Below, piece after piece: positions 27,804 to 37,468 of a stretch of 64,000 bases of DNA. The notes beneath the pieces are model-generated. The model ran no database searches. It saw nothing but the letters and a program-made list of their open reading frames with translations, and was not told the origin of the DNA. Position 1 is the first letter of the stretch. The number at the start of each line of letters is the position of its first letter. The stretch lies in NCBI RefSeq assembly GCF_029522115.1, contig NZ_JAKWFK010000008.1, forward strand, positions 1 through 64,000, given 5' to 3'. Origin of the DNA: Trinickia sp. Y13. Lineage in GTDB: Bacteria; Pseudomonadota; Gammaproteobacteria; Burkholderiales; Burkholderiaceae. The position numbers and the translations under genes are program-made.

Positions 27804-28610
27804 ATGACCGTCCGCACAGCAATTACCGGCCAGCAGGACAGCGCCGCGTGGCTCAGCAAAGTGCCAGAAGCGACCGCCGTGTTTTGGCTCGTGAAGATCT
27901 TGGCGACGACAGTTGGAGAAACCGGGGGTGATGCGCTTTCGATGTCCTTTCACCTCGGCTACGCCGTGGCGACACTCGTCTTTCTCGTGTACTTCGCCGT
28001 GACGCTGACCGTTCAGGTCCGGGCGCGCCGCTATCATCCGGCCGCTTATTGGGCGGTCGTGATTGCAACGACGACCGTGGGCACGACGACGTCGGACTTC
28101 CTCGATCGAACGGCGGGCCTGGGGTACGTGTTGTCCTCGGCGCTGCTCTTTGCCGCCGTGTTGATCGTGCTCGCGCTCTGGCGCGCCGTAGCAGGGCGCA
28201 TCGAATACGACCGCATCGTGCGGCCGCGCGACGAGGTGTTCTATTGGGTCACGATCCTGGTGTCGAATACGCTCGGCACCGCGCTCGGCGATTTCGCCGC
28301 CGATAGCGCTGGACTTGGCTTCGAGCGCGGCTCGCTTGCATTCGCTGCGTTGCTGCTTGTCGTCGCGCTGGCGTGGCGCTTCGCCAAACGCGTGCCGGTA
28401 GGTGTGCTGTTTTGGGCCGCTTATGTGTTGACGCGGCCGCTCGGCGCGACGGTGGGCGACACGTTGACGAAGCCTCTCGCCGAAGGCGGGCTCAACCTGA
28501 ATCGCGTCTCGGCATCGCTCACGATCTTGGCCGCCATGGCCGTCGTGGTCGCATTGCAGCACTGGAAGTCGGGCGAAAGGGGCCGCGCGGCGGCTCCGTC
28601 CGCCGATTGA
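27804..28610 (+). CDS. COG4705-type membrane protein with four internal repeats
   Basis: A 268-residue integral membrane protein with about eight hydrophobic segments. A motif of aromatic-Trp, several hydrophobics, then a small-residue stretch with Gly and a closing Asp occurs four times: ATTVGETGGD (34-43), ATTTVGTTTSD (88-98), SNTLGTALGD (154-163) and TRPLGATVGD (210-219). Each is preceded by FW or YW. The regularity suggests a four-fold pseudo-symmetric channel or carrier lined by Asp residues, but the function of the family is not known to me. The ATG is preceded by AGGAG. Monocistronic by spacing. Confidence 0.82.
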   Translation: MTVRTAITGQQDSAAWLSKVPEATAVFWLVKILATTVGETGGDALSMSFHLGYAVATLVFLVYFAVTLTVQVRARRYHPAAYWAVVIATTTVGTTTSDFLDRTAGLGYVLSSALLFAAVLIVLALWRAVAGRIEYDRIVRPRDEVFYWVTILVSNTLGTALGDFAADSAGLGFERGSLAFAALLLVVALAWRFAKRVPVGVLFWAAYVLTRPLGATVGDTLTKPLAEGGLNLNRVSASLTILAAMAVVVALQHWKSGERGRAAAPSAD

Positions 28611-28694
28611 GTCAGGCAGGCGGCAAGGCGCCAGGTCGAGGTCGAGCCAAACGTCGTGCGTGACCGCGGGGCCAACGCTGCGCATGCGGGAAGG

Positions 28695-29450
28695 TCAGCG
28701 TTTCTTCGTTACGGACTTCGTCGTTTGTTTCGGCGAAAGGGCTTTTGCTTTGGCCCGCGGCTCTGCTTTCGCTGCGAACTGCTTGTCCTGCGCGACTTTA
28801 GCGCTTGCGGCGCGTGGCGTGGCCGCCTTTTTCTTGGCCGCGTTCGTGCGCGGCGCGCTGCGTTCGCCGTCGCCAGGCGCGGGCTCCGACTGATCGTCAT
28901 CGAAGAATGGCAGCGTGCCGACGACGATCATTTCCGCCGCCCCCTGTCCCACGTTGACCACGCGATGCCGCTCGTGCGCATCGAAATGCAGCGAATCGCC
29001 CGCCGACAACAGGTAGTCTTTCTTGCGCAGCGTATAACGCACTTGGCCCGCGAGCACGTAGACGAACTCGTCGCCGCCGTGCGCAACCCATTCTGAGCTA
29101 TAGCCCTGCAGCATTTGCACCTTGACGGCATTCAATTGACTGCCGTCGAAAGTAGTGGACAGCCGCTCGTAGCGCTGGCGCATCGGGCCGACGCGATACG
29201 ATTCGCGGCGCCCCTCGTGCGAGTCGGGTTGCGCTTGACGCGGCTGTTCGAGCAGCGCGCCAAGCGGCACGCCTAGCGCTTTTGCGACGTTCACGAGCGA
29301 CGAGATCGAAATGCCCGTGAGATTGCGCTCGACTTGCGACAAGAAGCCCACGGATAGGCTCGAGGCCGTCGCGACTTCCAGCAACGTCATTTTCGAGTCG
29401 CGCCGTAGACGCCGAATGCGCTGGCCGATATGGTTGATATCCGAATCCAT
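28695..29450 (-). CDS. XRE-family regulator with cupin domain and basic C-terminal tail
   Basis: A 251-residue DNA-binding protein. Residues 8-65 are an HTH_3 domain (RIRRLRRDSKMTLLEVA, SVGFLSQVERN), about 110-180 a cupin_2 domain (HGGDEFVYVLAGQVRYTL, GDSLHFDAHERHRV). From about 186 to the end an unusual Lys/Arg/Ala/Pro-rich tail resembles histone H1-like extensions. Cupin regulators of this class (PuuR-like) usually respond to small metabolites such as polyamines or amino acids. It is divergent from an M24 aminopeptidase gene, a plausible target. The tail is not normal for the family and may add nonspecific DNA binding. Confidence 0.88.
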   Translation of the reverse strand: MDSDINHIGQRIRRLRRDSKMTLLEVATASSLSVGFLSQVERNLTGISISSLVNVAKALGVPLGALLEQPRQAQPDSHEGRRESYRVGPMRQRYERLSTTFDGSQLNAVKVQMLQGYSSEWVAHGGDEFVYVLAGQVRYTLRKKDYLLSAGDSLHFDAHERHRVVNVGQGAAEMIVVGTLPFFDDDQSEPAPGDGERSAPRTNAAKKKAATPRAASAKVAQDKQFAAKAEPRAKAKALSPKQTTKSVTKKR

Positions 29451-29678
29451 GAATCCTCTTGGAGGCGTTCGCGGGCGGCTGCACCGCCGACTTATCGCAC
29501 CGGCGCAACACTGTGACGCCGCGGGCCGCGCCGCCGGAAGCGCGCATTGTACCGCGCTCCCCGTCCCCTCGCCGTTCGGCGCATTGGGCTCGTTTTTTTA
29601 GTGCCACCTAAATTTTAGCTTGACGTAAATTGGCGCCGACGGTAGTTTTTGCAATCGATATAAGGGGGCATTGCGAAC

Positions 29679-31559
29679 ATGCCGGTATGGACAGAACGAG
29701 CTGATGCGATGATCGATCGACTTCAATACAACTTTTCCGATCTTGCGGCCTACGAACCTTCGGTGGCCCAAACGCATGAGCGTCTGAGCGCGTGGCTCGA
29801 TCGAATAGAACTTGACGCGCTCGTCGTCACGTCGCAAGACGAGTTCATCAGCGAATACGTACCGCGCCGCAATAGTCAGCGTTTCGCGCTGACCGGATTC
29901 GACGGGTCGGCGGGATCGGGCGTTTTCCTGAGCGCGGCGGCAGCGGCGAAGATAGGCAGCCCCCGTTTCATTTTGTTCGTCGACGGTCGCTACCATTTGC
30001 AAGCCGAGTCGCAGTGCGACCCAGCGCACGTGCGGCTGGAAAAGCTGGAGCTAGGCGTACCGATCTGGACGGCGCTGGTCGATTGGGTGTCCGAGCATGC
30101 CAGCGTATTGCGTTCGCTAGGGTACGACGCGCTGCGCGTGAGCGTCGCGCAGCGCGACCGGCTATACGAGGGGACGCGCGAGGCGGCGCAACGGTGGACG
30201 GCCCTTGCGGCGCGCGAAATCGATCGCGCCATCGCGCTGCCCGGATGGCAGGTCGAGCGGCCGATATTCGAGTTGCCCGAGTCCCTGACGGGCGTGAGCG
30301 TAACGGCCAACATCAAGACGTTGAACGATCGTTTGCGCGCCGAGTTGCGGGCGCCGAAAGAGCGCATTTGCTGGCTCACTTGCGCGGCGGACGACATCGG
30401 CTATCTGTTGAACACCCGCGGCCACCATATGCCGAATGCGTCGTCGCACTTGGGCTACCTGTTCGTCATCGGCGATCAAGCGGCGCTGTTTTTGCCCGAA
30501 GGCTGCGAGCGGTGCCCGGTCGAGCTCGAAGCTTATCCGAAGCTGCAGGTGTTCCGAAACGACCTGGCTGCGCTCGGCCGTTTCCTTGCCCTGTTCGACG
30601 TCGATCAGGTTTGCTATAGCGCCGACGCCGTCAATTGCGCGGTGCCCGATGCGTTGCGCCGGATCTGGCCCGTCGCGCGCCATACGAATTTCAGCCCGGT
30701 CGAGGCGATGCGCGCATCCAAGACGCCGCAGGCGCTCGATCGATTTCGCGACGCGTTTGCCCGCAGCAGCGCCGCGATTGCGCAGACGATGCGCTGGGCC
30801 AAATACGGCGAGCCGGGGGCGCGTCATTCGGAATACGATCTCGCGCGGCGGATCAACGACGCTTACGGCGCGCGCGGCGCAGTTGGCTTGACGTTTACGA
30901 CGATCGCCGCGCATGGCCCGAACAGCGCGTTGGCGCACTACGCGGCCGCGAGTCCGGACGTCATGCTCGAGGACGGTCAACTCGTGCTGCTCGATAGCGG
31001 GGCTTACTACGAGAGCGGCTTCGCGACGGACTGCACACGGGTAGTGCTGCGCAAAACCGAATCTTCGACGACCGCGCAGCCGTGGCAGCGCGAAATCTAT
31101 ACGATCGCGCTCAAGGCTTGCATCAAGGGTCTCGTCACGCGCTTTCCCGCCAATTACAAAGGCGAAGACGTCGATAAAGCGGTGCGCGATGTCTGCCGCG
31201 CGCACGGCTACGATTTCAATCACGGCACGGGGCATGGGATCGGCATTCACGTCCATGAGGGCGGGGTGCGTTTTGCGCCCGGCTCGCGCTATGGCCTCGT
31301 GCCGAACGCCGTCGTTTCGGTGGAGCCGGGGATCTACGTGGCGGGCCAAGGCGGCGTGCGCATCGAAAACGTCGTGGTGATCCATCCCAGTTCGCGCGAG
31401 CGGGGCAAGGTGGAGTTCGAGAACCTTGTCACGGTGGGCTACGATTGGGACCTTATCGATATCGACATGCTCGATGAAGACGAGCGCGCGTACTTGCGCG
31501 AATACGAGCAGCGGTGCGCCGAACTTGGCAATAGCATCACCGCATGTCCGCTGCTGTAG
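29679..31559 (+). CDS. M24 family aminopeptidase P
   Basis: Cytosolic dimetal peptidase removing an N-terminal residue before proline. Two N-terminal creatinase-like domains (LDALVVTSQDEFISEY, SRFILFVDGRY-type region) lead to the pita-bread domain. Metal ligands are visible: Asp in LLDSGAYY, Asp in ATDCTRV, His in GTGHGIGIHVHEG, Glu in SVEPGIY and Glu in RIENVV. The long 626-residue form matches the three-domain APP1 class. An ATG at 29709 (MIDRLQYN) is an alternative start and may be correct, since family homology begins near there. Divergent from the XRE-cupin regulator. Confidence 0.9.
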   Translation: MPVWTERADAMIDRLQYNFSDLAAYEPSVAQTHERLSAWLDRIELDALVVTSQDEFISEYVPRRNSQRFALTGFDGSAGSGVFLSAAAAAKIGSPRFILFVDGRYHLQAESQCDPAHVRLEKLELGVPIWTALVDWVSEHASVLRSLGYDALRVSVAQRDRLYEGTREAAQRWTALAAREIDRAIALPGWQVERPIFELPESLTGVSVTANIKTLNDRLRAELRAPKERICWLTCAADDIGYLLNTRGHHMPNASSHLGYLFVIGDQAALFLPEGCERCPVELEAYPKLQVFRNDLAALGRFLALFDVDQVCYSADAVNCAVPDALRRIWPVARHTNFSPVEAMRASKTPQALDRFRDAFARSSAAIAQTMRWAKYGEPGARHSEYDLARRINDAYGARGAVGLTFTTIAAHGPNSALAHYAAASPDVMLEDGQLVLLDSGAYYESGFATDCTRVVLRKTESSTTAQPWQREIYTIALKACIKGLVTRFPANYKGEDVDKAVRDVCRAHGYDFNHGTGHGIGIHVHEGGVRFAPGSRYGLVPNAVVSVEPGIYVAGQGGVRIENVVVIHPSSRERGKVEFENLVTVGYDWDLIDIDMLDEDERAYLREYEQRCAELGNSITACPLL

Positions 31560-31648
31560 GGCGTTAGCGATTGTGCGCGGCTAGGGCGAGGGCGCCGTGC
31601 AGCGCGTGCCGCGCGAGGGCCGATCCGCAAAGCCGCGGCGTTGTTTCT

Positions 31649-32533
31649 TCATTGCGCTGGGTCGTCGAGCGAAGCCAAGAAACGCCGCGTGTGCGCTGCC
31701 ACTTCATCGCATGCTTCGTCGAGCGCGAAATGACCGGCTTCGAGCAAATGAACTTGCGCATCGCGCACGTCGCGCTGGTATGCGTGCGCCCCCGCCACCG
31801 TGAACGAAGGATCGTATTTGCCCCAGAGAACGAGCATGGGCGGTCGATATTCGCGCATGTAGTGTTGCCACTGCGGATAGCGCTCGACATTCGTCCGATA
31901 GTCGTAAAAAAGTTCGGTTTGGATGTCGATTTGCCCGGGGCTCGACAAGAACGCGAACTCGTCGTGCCATGCATCCGGATCGTAGCGTTCGGGATGTGGC
32001 GTGTGGCCGATATGCCGCTGCCGAGTCGCATCGAACGAAAGGAGATTGGCGCGCAATGCGGCTTCATGCCTTGCGCGGTCGGCCCAAAACGCTTTGCGCG
32101 TTTCCCAAAGGGGGCCGAGGCCCTCTTCGTGCGCGACGGCATTTTGCACGACGATTGCGCGAATCCGGTCAGGTTGCGCTTGCGCTAGGCGGAAGCCGAC
32201 CGGCCCGCCATAGTCCTGCACGAACAAGGCGAAGCGATCGAGTCCTAGTCGATCGACGAAGCGTTGCATCGCTTCTGCCAGATGATCGAATGTGTAGACG
32301 AATTCGCTCGGCGGCAACGCGGTGCTATGGCCGAACCCCGGATAGTCGGGGGCGATGAGCCGGTACCGATCCGCAAGCGGCGGCAACAGCGTCTCGTACA
32401 TCCGAGACGACGAGGGAAAGCCGTGCAGCAAGAGCAGGACCGGCGCATTCTCGGGGCCGGCTTCGCGGTAAAAAATCTCAAGGCCGTCGATGTCGACGGA
32501 TCGATATCTGACGCTTGCACGAGTCCAATTCAT
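31649..32533 (-). CDS. Alpha/beta hydrolase, epoxide hydrolase/haloalkane dehalogenase type
   Basis: A 294-residue hydrolase. Oxyanion motif HGFP (37-40), nucleophile elbow VQDYGG with Asp107 instead of Ser, second acid in GKYDPSF and base His in EAGHFALDE. An Asp nucleophile is the mark of the epoxide-hydrolase/dehalogenase branch. The upstream MFS gene ends 9 nt before its ATG, so the two are co-transcribed; the transporter may move the substrate or product. Actual substrate unknown. Confidence 0.87.
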   Translation of the reverse strand: MNWTRASVRYRSVDIDGLEIFYREAGPENAPVLLLLHGFPSSSRMYETLLPPLADRYRLIAPDYPGFGHSTALPPSEFVYTFDHLAEAMQRFVDRLGLDRFALFVQDYGGPVGFRLAQAQPDRIRAIVVQNAVAHEEGLGPLWETRKAFWADRARHEAALRANLLSFDATRQRHIGHTPHPERYDPDAWHDEFAFLSSPGQIDIQTELFYDYRTNVERYPQWQHYMREYRPPMLVLWGKYDPSFTVAGAHAYQRDVRDAQVHLLEAGHFALDEACDEVAAHTRRFLASLDDPAQ

Positions 32534-32542
32534 TGGATTCTC

Positions 32543-33772
32543 CTATTCGAACCTGGGTTGGTTGGAACAACGTTCACTGCGATGCATCCGATGAATTGCG
32601 GCCGCCGCGGTGAATGCGGCGCATGCGACGGCTGCGATGCCGCGCCATCCCGCCTGAGCCAGCACCGGCCCGGAGAGCGCCGCGCCTAGCGCGCTCCCTA
32701 CGAAGAATAGACCGGTGAAGAGACCGTTGACACGCCCGCGCGATTCGGCGGGTAGCAAATTGATCGCTCGCCGGCCCAGCGTTTGATCTGCGATGACGCC
32801 GGCGTCGAGCGTAAAGGCCGAGACGGCGGCGATCGTCAGCGCTGTCGTGCGTGGCAGGTTAGCCGTCAGCGCCCATGCGGCGGCGAGCACGGCAGCGATC
32901 GCAATCAAGTGCGCCGCATATCTCGCTTGCCTCGGATAGCCGCGGTCGGCGGCGAAGCCCGCGAGTGGCGCAGCTACGACGCCGCCCGCACCTGCAAACG
33001 CGAATGCGGAAATTTGCGCCGCGCTGCAATGGAACGGTGCACGCGAAAGCACAACGGCGATGCTAGTCCAAAACGCGTTGAAGCCGATCATCAAAAGCGC
33101 TTGATACAGCGCGTGGCGACGCAGTACTTGCGTCGTCACGACAAGCCGTCCGAGCGAGGCGATCAGCGAGCGGTAAGAGGGCCGTCCGAGGGGCGCGAGA
33201 ACCGGCAGGCGTGGCGCCGCGCACGCGGTGGCCGCTGCGAGGATCGCCGCGTCTGCGAGAAAAAAGCCGCGCCATCCCAAGTATCGCGTAACGAGGCTCG
33301 CGAGCGGGCGGGATAAGAGGATGCCGAGCATGAGGCCGCTCATGACATTGCCCACGACAGCGCCGCGCGCTTGCGGCGGCGCCAAGGAGGCGGCGGCCGG
33401 GACCAGCATCTGAATCGCGCTCGCCGTGACGCCGATCGCGAACGATGCGGCGAGAAAGACGAGCGGCGCGGGCGCGCTGGCCGCGACGGCGAGACAAACA
33501 ACCTGGGCCGCCAGCGTCGCGATGATCAGCGGGCGGTTCGGTAGCCGATCGACGAGCGGGACGAGCGCGACGAGGCCCGCCGCATAGCCGAGCATCGTCA
33601 GCGCGGTGACGAGGGCGGTCCATGCGTGCAAGTGCAGCGACGCATCGAGCGCTTCGAGCATGACTTGCGATGCGTACAGCGGAAGCACGGCGATACCGAC
33701 GAGCGCGCCGAACAACAGCGTCGGGACGCCGCGCGCAGCAGCCTGAGTTGCCGCCTGCGGACAGGAATTCAT
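32543..33772 (-). CDS. Major facilitator superfamily transporter
   Basis: A 409-residue, roughly 12-helix inner-membrane transporter of the drug/metabolite efflux type. Typical MFS features include LVDRLPNRPLII after helix 2 and a symmetric second half (AGFAADRGYPRQARYA). ATG at 33772 is chosen over ATG at 33787 because AAGG precedes it at normal spacing. It heads a two-gene unit with the downstream hydrolase and is divergent from a LysR regulator, the classic layout for an inducible efflux or catabolic unit. Confidence 0.87.
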   Translation of the reverse strand: MNSCPQAATQAAARGVPTLLFGALVGIAVLPLYASQVMLEALDASLHLHAWTALVTALTMLGYAAGLVALVPLVDRLPNRPLIIATLAAQVVCLAVAASAPAPLVFLAASFAIGVTASAIQMLVPAAASLAPPQARGAVVGNVMSGLMLGILLSRPLASLVTRYLGWRGFFLADAAILAAATACAAPRLPVLAPLGRPSYRSLIASLGRLVVTTQVLRRHALYQALLMIGFNAFWTSIAVVLSRAPFHCSAAQISAFAFAGAGGVVAAPLAGFAADRGYPRQARYAAHLIAIAAVLAAAWALTANLPRTTALTIAAVSAFTLDAGVIADQTLGRRAINLLPAESRGRVNGLFTGLFFVGSALGAALSGPVLAQAGWRGIAAVACAAFTAAAAIHRMHRSERCSNQPRFE

Positions 33773-33827
33773 GTCTATGCCTTGCATCGATGTTGGGAGA
33801 TGAACGCTGCCGATGCTACTCTCCCGA

Positions 33828-33856
33828 TCAATGCATGTAATTGGCCAAAGCATTGA
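33828..33856. promoter_or_regulatory. Candidate LysR operator in the MFS-LysR divergent region
   Basis: Perfect arms TCAATGC and GCATTGA are separated by 15 nt, between the two divergent start codons. The internal sequence includes a TTGGCCAA dyad. A long interrupted palindrome in this position is the expected form of a LysR-type recognition site. A further pair GGGAGA/TCTCCC (33795-33825) lies nearer the MFS gene. Confidence 0.6.
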
Positions 33857-33885
33857 GACATAATCCATAAAATCGGGAGAATTGG

Positions 33886-34782
33886 ATGCAGTCGTTACGC
33901 GAACTCGAGACTTTCGTCGCCATTGCGGAGGAGGGCAGCTTGACGGCGGCGGCACGGCGGCTCGGCCGCTCGTTGCAAGCCGTGAGCCGCGGCTTGCAGA
34001 CGCTAGAGAGCGCGGTGGGCGCAACCCTCGTCGTGCGTACGACGCGCACGTCGCAATTGAGCGAGGCGGGGCAGCGATTCTATGCACGCGTCAAGGCGGC
34101 GCTCGCGGATCTCGAGATCGCTCGAACGGAATTGGCCGAAGATGCGAAGCGGTTGGCGGGCAAGCTGCGCGTGAACGCGCCCACGTTGTTCGGCCCCGCT
34201 TACGTCGTGCCGCTGCTGGCCGAATTCCTGCAACGGCACCCGGGTTTGAGCGCCACGGTCGAGCTCGAAGACGGCTTCAGCGATCCCGCGACGAGCGGCG
34301 CCGACGTGACGCTGCGCATTGGCGCGACGCCCGATTCGCGACTGGTGGCGCGCAAGCTTGCCGAGGTCAGGCGCGTGGCCTTCGCGTCCACGCCCTATCT
34401 CGCCGCGCACGGTCATCCACAAGCGCCCGAGGACCTCGCGTCGCACGCGTGCGTGGTGCGCACCGGTGTGGCGCACCCCTACCGATGGGCGTTCAGCGCG
34501 CGCACGGGCGAGGAGCGAGTCGTCACGGTGTCAGGCCGCTTCGAAAGCGAACACGTGGCGGCCGTCAATGCGGCGGTGGCAGGCGGCCTCGGCATTGGGC
34601 TCGCTACGTTTTGGCAAATCCGCGATGCCGTCGAAGCGGACCGCGTGCGCATCGTGCTGCCCGAGTACGAACCGGCGCCGTTGCCGCTATTCGCACTCTG
34701 GCCGCGCACGCGTCGCATGCCCGCGCGCACACGCTTGCTGATCGACTTTCTCGCCGCGCGGCTGACGGGCGAAAGGCTGTAA
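33886..34782 (+). CDS. LysR family transcriptional regulator
   Basis: A 298-residue regulator. The N-terminal winged helix (LRELETFVAIAEEGSLTAAARRLGRS, QAVSRGLQTLESAVGATLVVRTTR) matches the LysR type, followed by a periplasmic-binding-like effector domain (from about residue 90). It resembles the CrgA/AaeR-like subgroup with GKLRVNAP and the closing YEPAPLPLFALWP. GGGAG precedes the ATG. It likely controls the divergent MFS/hydrolase pair and itself. Effector unknown. Confidence 0.92.
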   Translation: MQSLRELETFVAIAEEGSLTAAARRLGRSLQAVSRGLQTLESAVGATLVVRTTRTSQLSEAGQRFYARVKAALADLEIARTELAEDAKRLAGKLRVNAPTLFGPAYVVPLLAEFLQRHPGLSATVELEDGFSDPATSGADVTLRIGATPDSRLVARKLAEVRRVAFASTPYLAAHGHPQAPEDLASHACVVRTGVAHPYRWAFSARTGEERVVTVSGRFESEHVAAVNAAVAGGLGIGLATFWQIRDAVEADRVRIVLPEYEPAPLPLFALWPRTRRMPARTRLLIDFLAARLTGERL

Positions 34783-34897
34783 GCTTGGGCTACCGGCGGC
34801 CCGTGCGCGTTGCAACGACGCGGCGGCGCCGAACGGCGTAAAATCCGCGTCGTTGTGCCCCGCGGGCCGTAAGCCGTGAAAGGAGTTGCCGCCCATC

Positions 34898-35800
34898 ATG
34901 ACCGAGTCGCCCCCGTCGATTCGACTGGCCGTGCCTTCGTCTTCCGAAGAGACGTCGAGCGCCGTCGCATTGGACGCGCTTCGCGCGTTCATGGCGCGGC
35001 ACGAGCGCTTGTTCGTGCTGACCGGCGCGGGTGTCAGCGTCGCGTCCGGCATTCCGGGTTATCGCGACATGAACGGCGATTGGATGCGTGCGCAACCAAT
35101 CCAATGGCAGGCGTTTCGCGATTCAGAGCACGCGCGGCGTCGTTATTGGGCGCGCAGCATGGTGGGTTGGCCGATGCTCGCCTGCGCCGAGCCCAACGCC
35201 GCGCATCGTGCGCTGGCGCAGTTGGGCGCCGCGGGCCGTATCGCGCGGCTCGTGACGCAAAACGTGGATGGCCTTCATCAACGCGCGGGCAGCGCCGAGG
35301 TGATCGAGCTGCACGGCAGCATCGACGCGGTGATCTGTCTGGACTGCGGCGCGCGTCATCGCCGGGCCGCGATTCAAACTTTGCTGCTTCGGGACAATCC
35401 CGCCCTCGCTGGCGTGAATGCAGCGGTTTCGGCCGATGGCGATGCTCATCTGGAATGGGATGCGCTCGATCGCTTTCGCGTGCCGGATTGCCCCGATTGC
35501 GGCGGCATGCTCAAGCCCGATGTCGTGTTCTTCGGCGAAAACGTGCCGCGTGAACGGGTGGCCGCGGCAACGCAGGCACTCGAAGCGGCCGATGCCATGC
35601 TCGTCGTCGGCTCCTCGTTGATGGTCTTTTCCGGTTATCGCTTTTGCCACTGGGCGGCGCAGTCGGGCACGCCGATTGCCGCGATCAACATAGGGCGCAC
35701 GCGCGCCGATGCGCTGTTTTCGCTGAAGATCGAGGCGCCGTGCGGCGACGCGTTGAGCGCGGTGGCTGCGCAACTCGCTGCCTCGGCTTTTAATCGTTGA
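34898..35800 (+). CDS. Sir2 family NAD-dependent protein deacylase
   Basis: A 300-residue sirtuin of the SIRT4/CobB-like class. NAD motif [16 protein letters not shown] (42-57), TQNVDGLH (120-127), catalytic His139 in ELHGS, zinc Cys147, Cys150, Cys198 and Cys201, and GSSLMVFSG near the end. It removes acyl groups from lysines using NAD. The insertion between the two Cys pairs is longer than in CobB. ATG at 34898 is chosen; a TTG at 34886 directly abuts the AGGAG site and is too close to it. The next gene, gnd, starts 61 nt after the stop. Confidence 0.92.
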   Translation: MTESPPSIRLAVPSSSEETSSAVALDALRAFMARHERLFVLTGAGVSVASGIPGYRDMNGDWMRAQPIQWQAFRDSEHARRRYWARSMVGWPMLACAEPNAAHRALAQLGAAGRIARLVTQNVDGLHQRAGSAEVIELHGSIDAVICLDCGARHRRAAIQTLLLRDNPALAGVNAAVSADGDAHLEWDALDRFRVPDCPDCGGMLKPDVVFFGENVPRERVAAATQALEAADAMLVVGSSLMVFSGYRFCHWAAQSGTPIAAINIGRTRADALFSLKIEAPCGDALSAVAAQLAASAFNR

Positions 35801-35861
35801 CGGTCCAGCCGTCGTGGCGGGGCGCCGCGCGCCCTCGTCTCTTTCTTGGAGAATTCGACAA

Positions 35862-37271
35862 ATGACCAAACCCGCCATCGGCGTCATCGGTCTCGCAGTG
35901 ATGGGCCGCAATTTAGCGCTCAATATCGAAAGCCGCGGCTATGCGGTGGCGGTCTACAATCGCAGCCGCGCGAAGACTGATGAACTGGTTGGACAATTTC
36001 CCGATCGCAAGCTCGTGCCGGCGTACTCGCTGGAGCAGTTCGTCGATTCGCTGGAGAAGCCGCGGCGCATCCTAATGATGGTCAAGGCCGGCGAGCCGAC
36101 CGATGCGACGATCGCGGCGCTCAAGCCGCTGCTCGATCGAGGCGACGTCCTGATCGATGGCGGCAATACGCATTTCACCGATACCGTGCGGCGCAATCAG
36201 GAACTCGCGCAAGCCGGGCTGCATTTCATCGGCACGGGCGTATCGGGCGGAGAAGAGGGCGCGCTGAAGGGGCCTGCCATCATGCCGGGCGGCCCGCGCG
36301 ACGCCTACGATTTGGTCGCGCCGATCTTGACTCAGATTGCCGCAAAGGCGCCGGACGGCGAGCCGTGCGTTGCCTACATCGGGCCCGACGGCGCCGGCCA
36401 TTTCGTGAAGATGGTGCACAACGGGATCGAGTACGGCGACATGCAGTTGATTGCCGAAAGCTACGCGGTGCTGCAACACGTGGTTGGGCTGACCAACGCG
36501 GAATTGGCGAAGGTCTACACGGAATGGAACGCAGGCGAACTCGATAGTTATCTGATCGAGATCACAGCCAAGATATTCGGTAAGCGCGACGACGAGACGG
36601 GGCGCGACCTCGTCGACATGATTCTCGATCGCGCCGCGCAAAAGGGCACCGGCAAATGGACCAGCCAAAACGCCTTGGACCTCGGCGTGCCGTTGCCGCT
36701 CATCACCGAGTCGGTGTTCGCTCGAGTGCTCTCGTCGCTCAAGACCCAGCGAGTCGCCGCGAGCAAGGTGTTGCCCGGCCCGGCCCGCAAGCCGTTCGAT
36801 GGCGACCGGGCTGCCTTGGTGGAAGCGGTGCGCCGTGCGCTATATCTGAGCAAGGTGATTTCGTACGCACAAGGCTTCGCGCAGTTGCGCGCGGCATCGC
36901 AGGAGTATGGCTGGGACCTCGACTTCGGCGGTATAGCCAAGATCTTTCGAGCGGGATGCATCATCCGCGCTCGGTTCCTCCAGAAGATCACGGACGCCTA
37001 CGCGCACGACCCCGCACTCGAAAATCTATTGCTCGACCCGTATTTCCGTCAGGTTTCGGAAAGCTACCAAGCGGCGTTGCGCGAGATCGTGGCGGCTGCC
37101 GTGACGGCTGGCGTGCCTGTGCCGGCGTTTGCGTCGGCTATCGCTTACTTCGACGGCTACCGGTCGGAGCGTCTGCCCGCGAATCTAGTGCAGGCGCAAC
37201 GCGATTTCTTCGGCGCCCACACGTTCGAGCGAATCGACCGCGAGGGGAGCTTTCACGCGGATTGGACGTAA
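35862..37271 (+). CDS. gnd: 6-phosphogluconate dehydrogenase (decarboxylating)
   Basis: A 469-residue cytosolic enzyme of the oxidative pentose phosphate pathway that makes ribulose 5-phosphate, CO2 and NADPH. Rossmann motif [15 protein letters not shown] at the N terminus, the signature [15 protein letters not shown], catalytic Lys/Asn region [17 protein letters not shown], and the C-terminal tail [11 protein letters not shown]. Length equals the canonical dimeric form. GGAGA lies before the ATG. No zwf or pgl nearby. Confidence 0.95.
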   Translation: MTKPAIGVIGLAVMGRNLALNIESRGYAVAVYNRSRAKTDELVGQFPDRKLVPAYSLEQFVDSLEKPRRILMMVKAGEPTDATIAALKPLLDRGDVLIDGGNTHFTDTVRRNQELAQAGLHFIGTGVSGGEEGALKGPAIMPGGPRDAYDLVAPILTQIAAKAPDGEPCVAYIGPDGAGHFVKMVHNGIEYGDMQLIAESYAVLQHVVGLTNAELAKVYTEWNAGELDSYLIEITAKIFGKRDDETGRDLVDMILDRAAQKGTGKWTSQNALDLGVPLPLITESVFARVLSSLKTQRVAASKVLPGPARKPFDGDRAALVEAVRRALYLSKVISYAQGFAQLRAASQEYGWDLDFGGIAKIFRAGCIIRARFLQKITDAYAHDPALENLLLDPYFRQVSESYQAALREIVAAAVTAGVPVPAFASAIAYFDGYRSERLPANLVQAQRDFFGAHTFERIDREGSFHADWT

Positions 37272-37468
37272 ATCAAATCGGTACCGATGCCGGAAATCGA
37301 TTACAGCGGTTTTGTGCAGTAAACCTTGGTAACTGTTTGTGATTGTTGCTCCGAATGAAATTCTATTTGATCGAACGAGGGGTTTTCCCTAGGTGATTTG
37401 CTGACTAGACTGTGATTAATCGCTGCGGCGTCCCGCATGCGGCGAACCACAGTTTTCGGAGGTTCATC

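Noticed and set aside
37278-37289. 12-bp palindrome ATCGGTACCGAT after gnd
   Set aside because: Short, no T-tract, no clear relation to either neighbour; kept out of the feature list.
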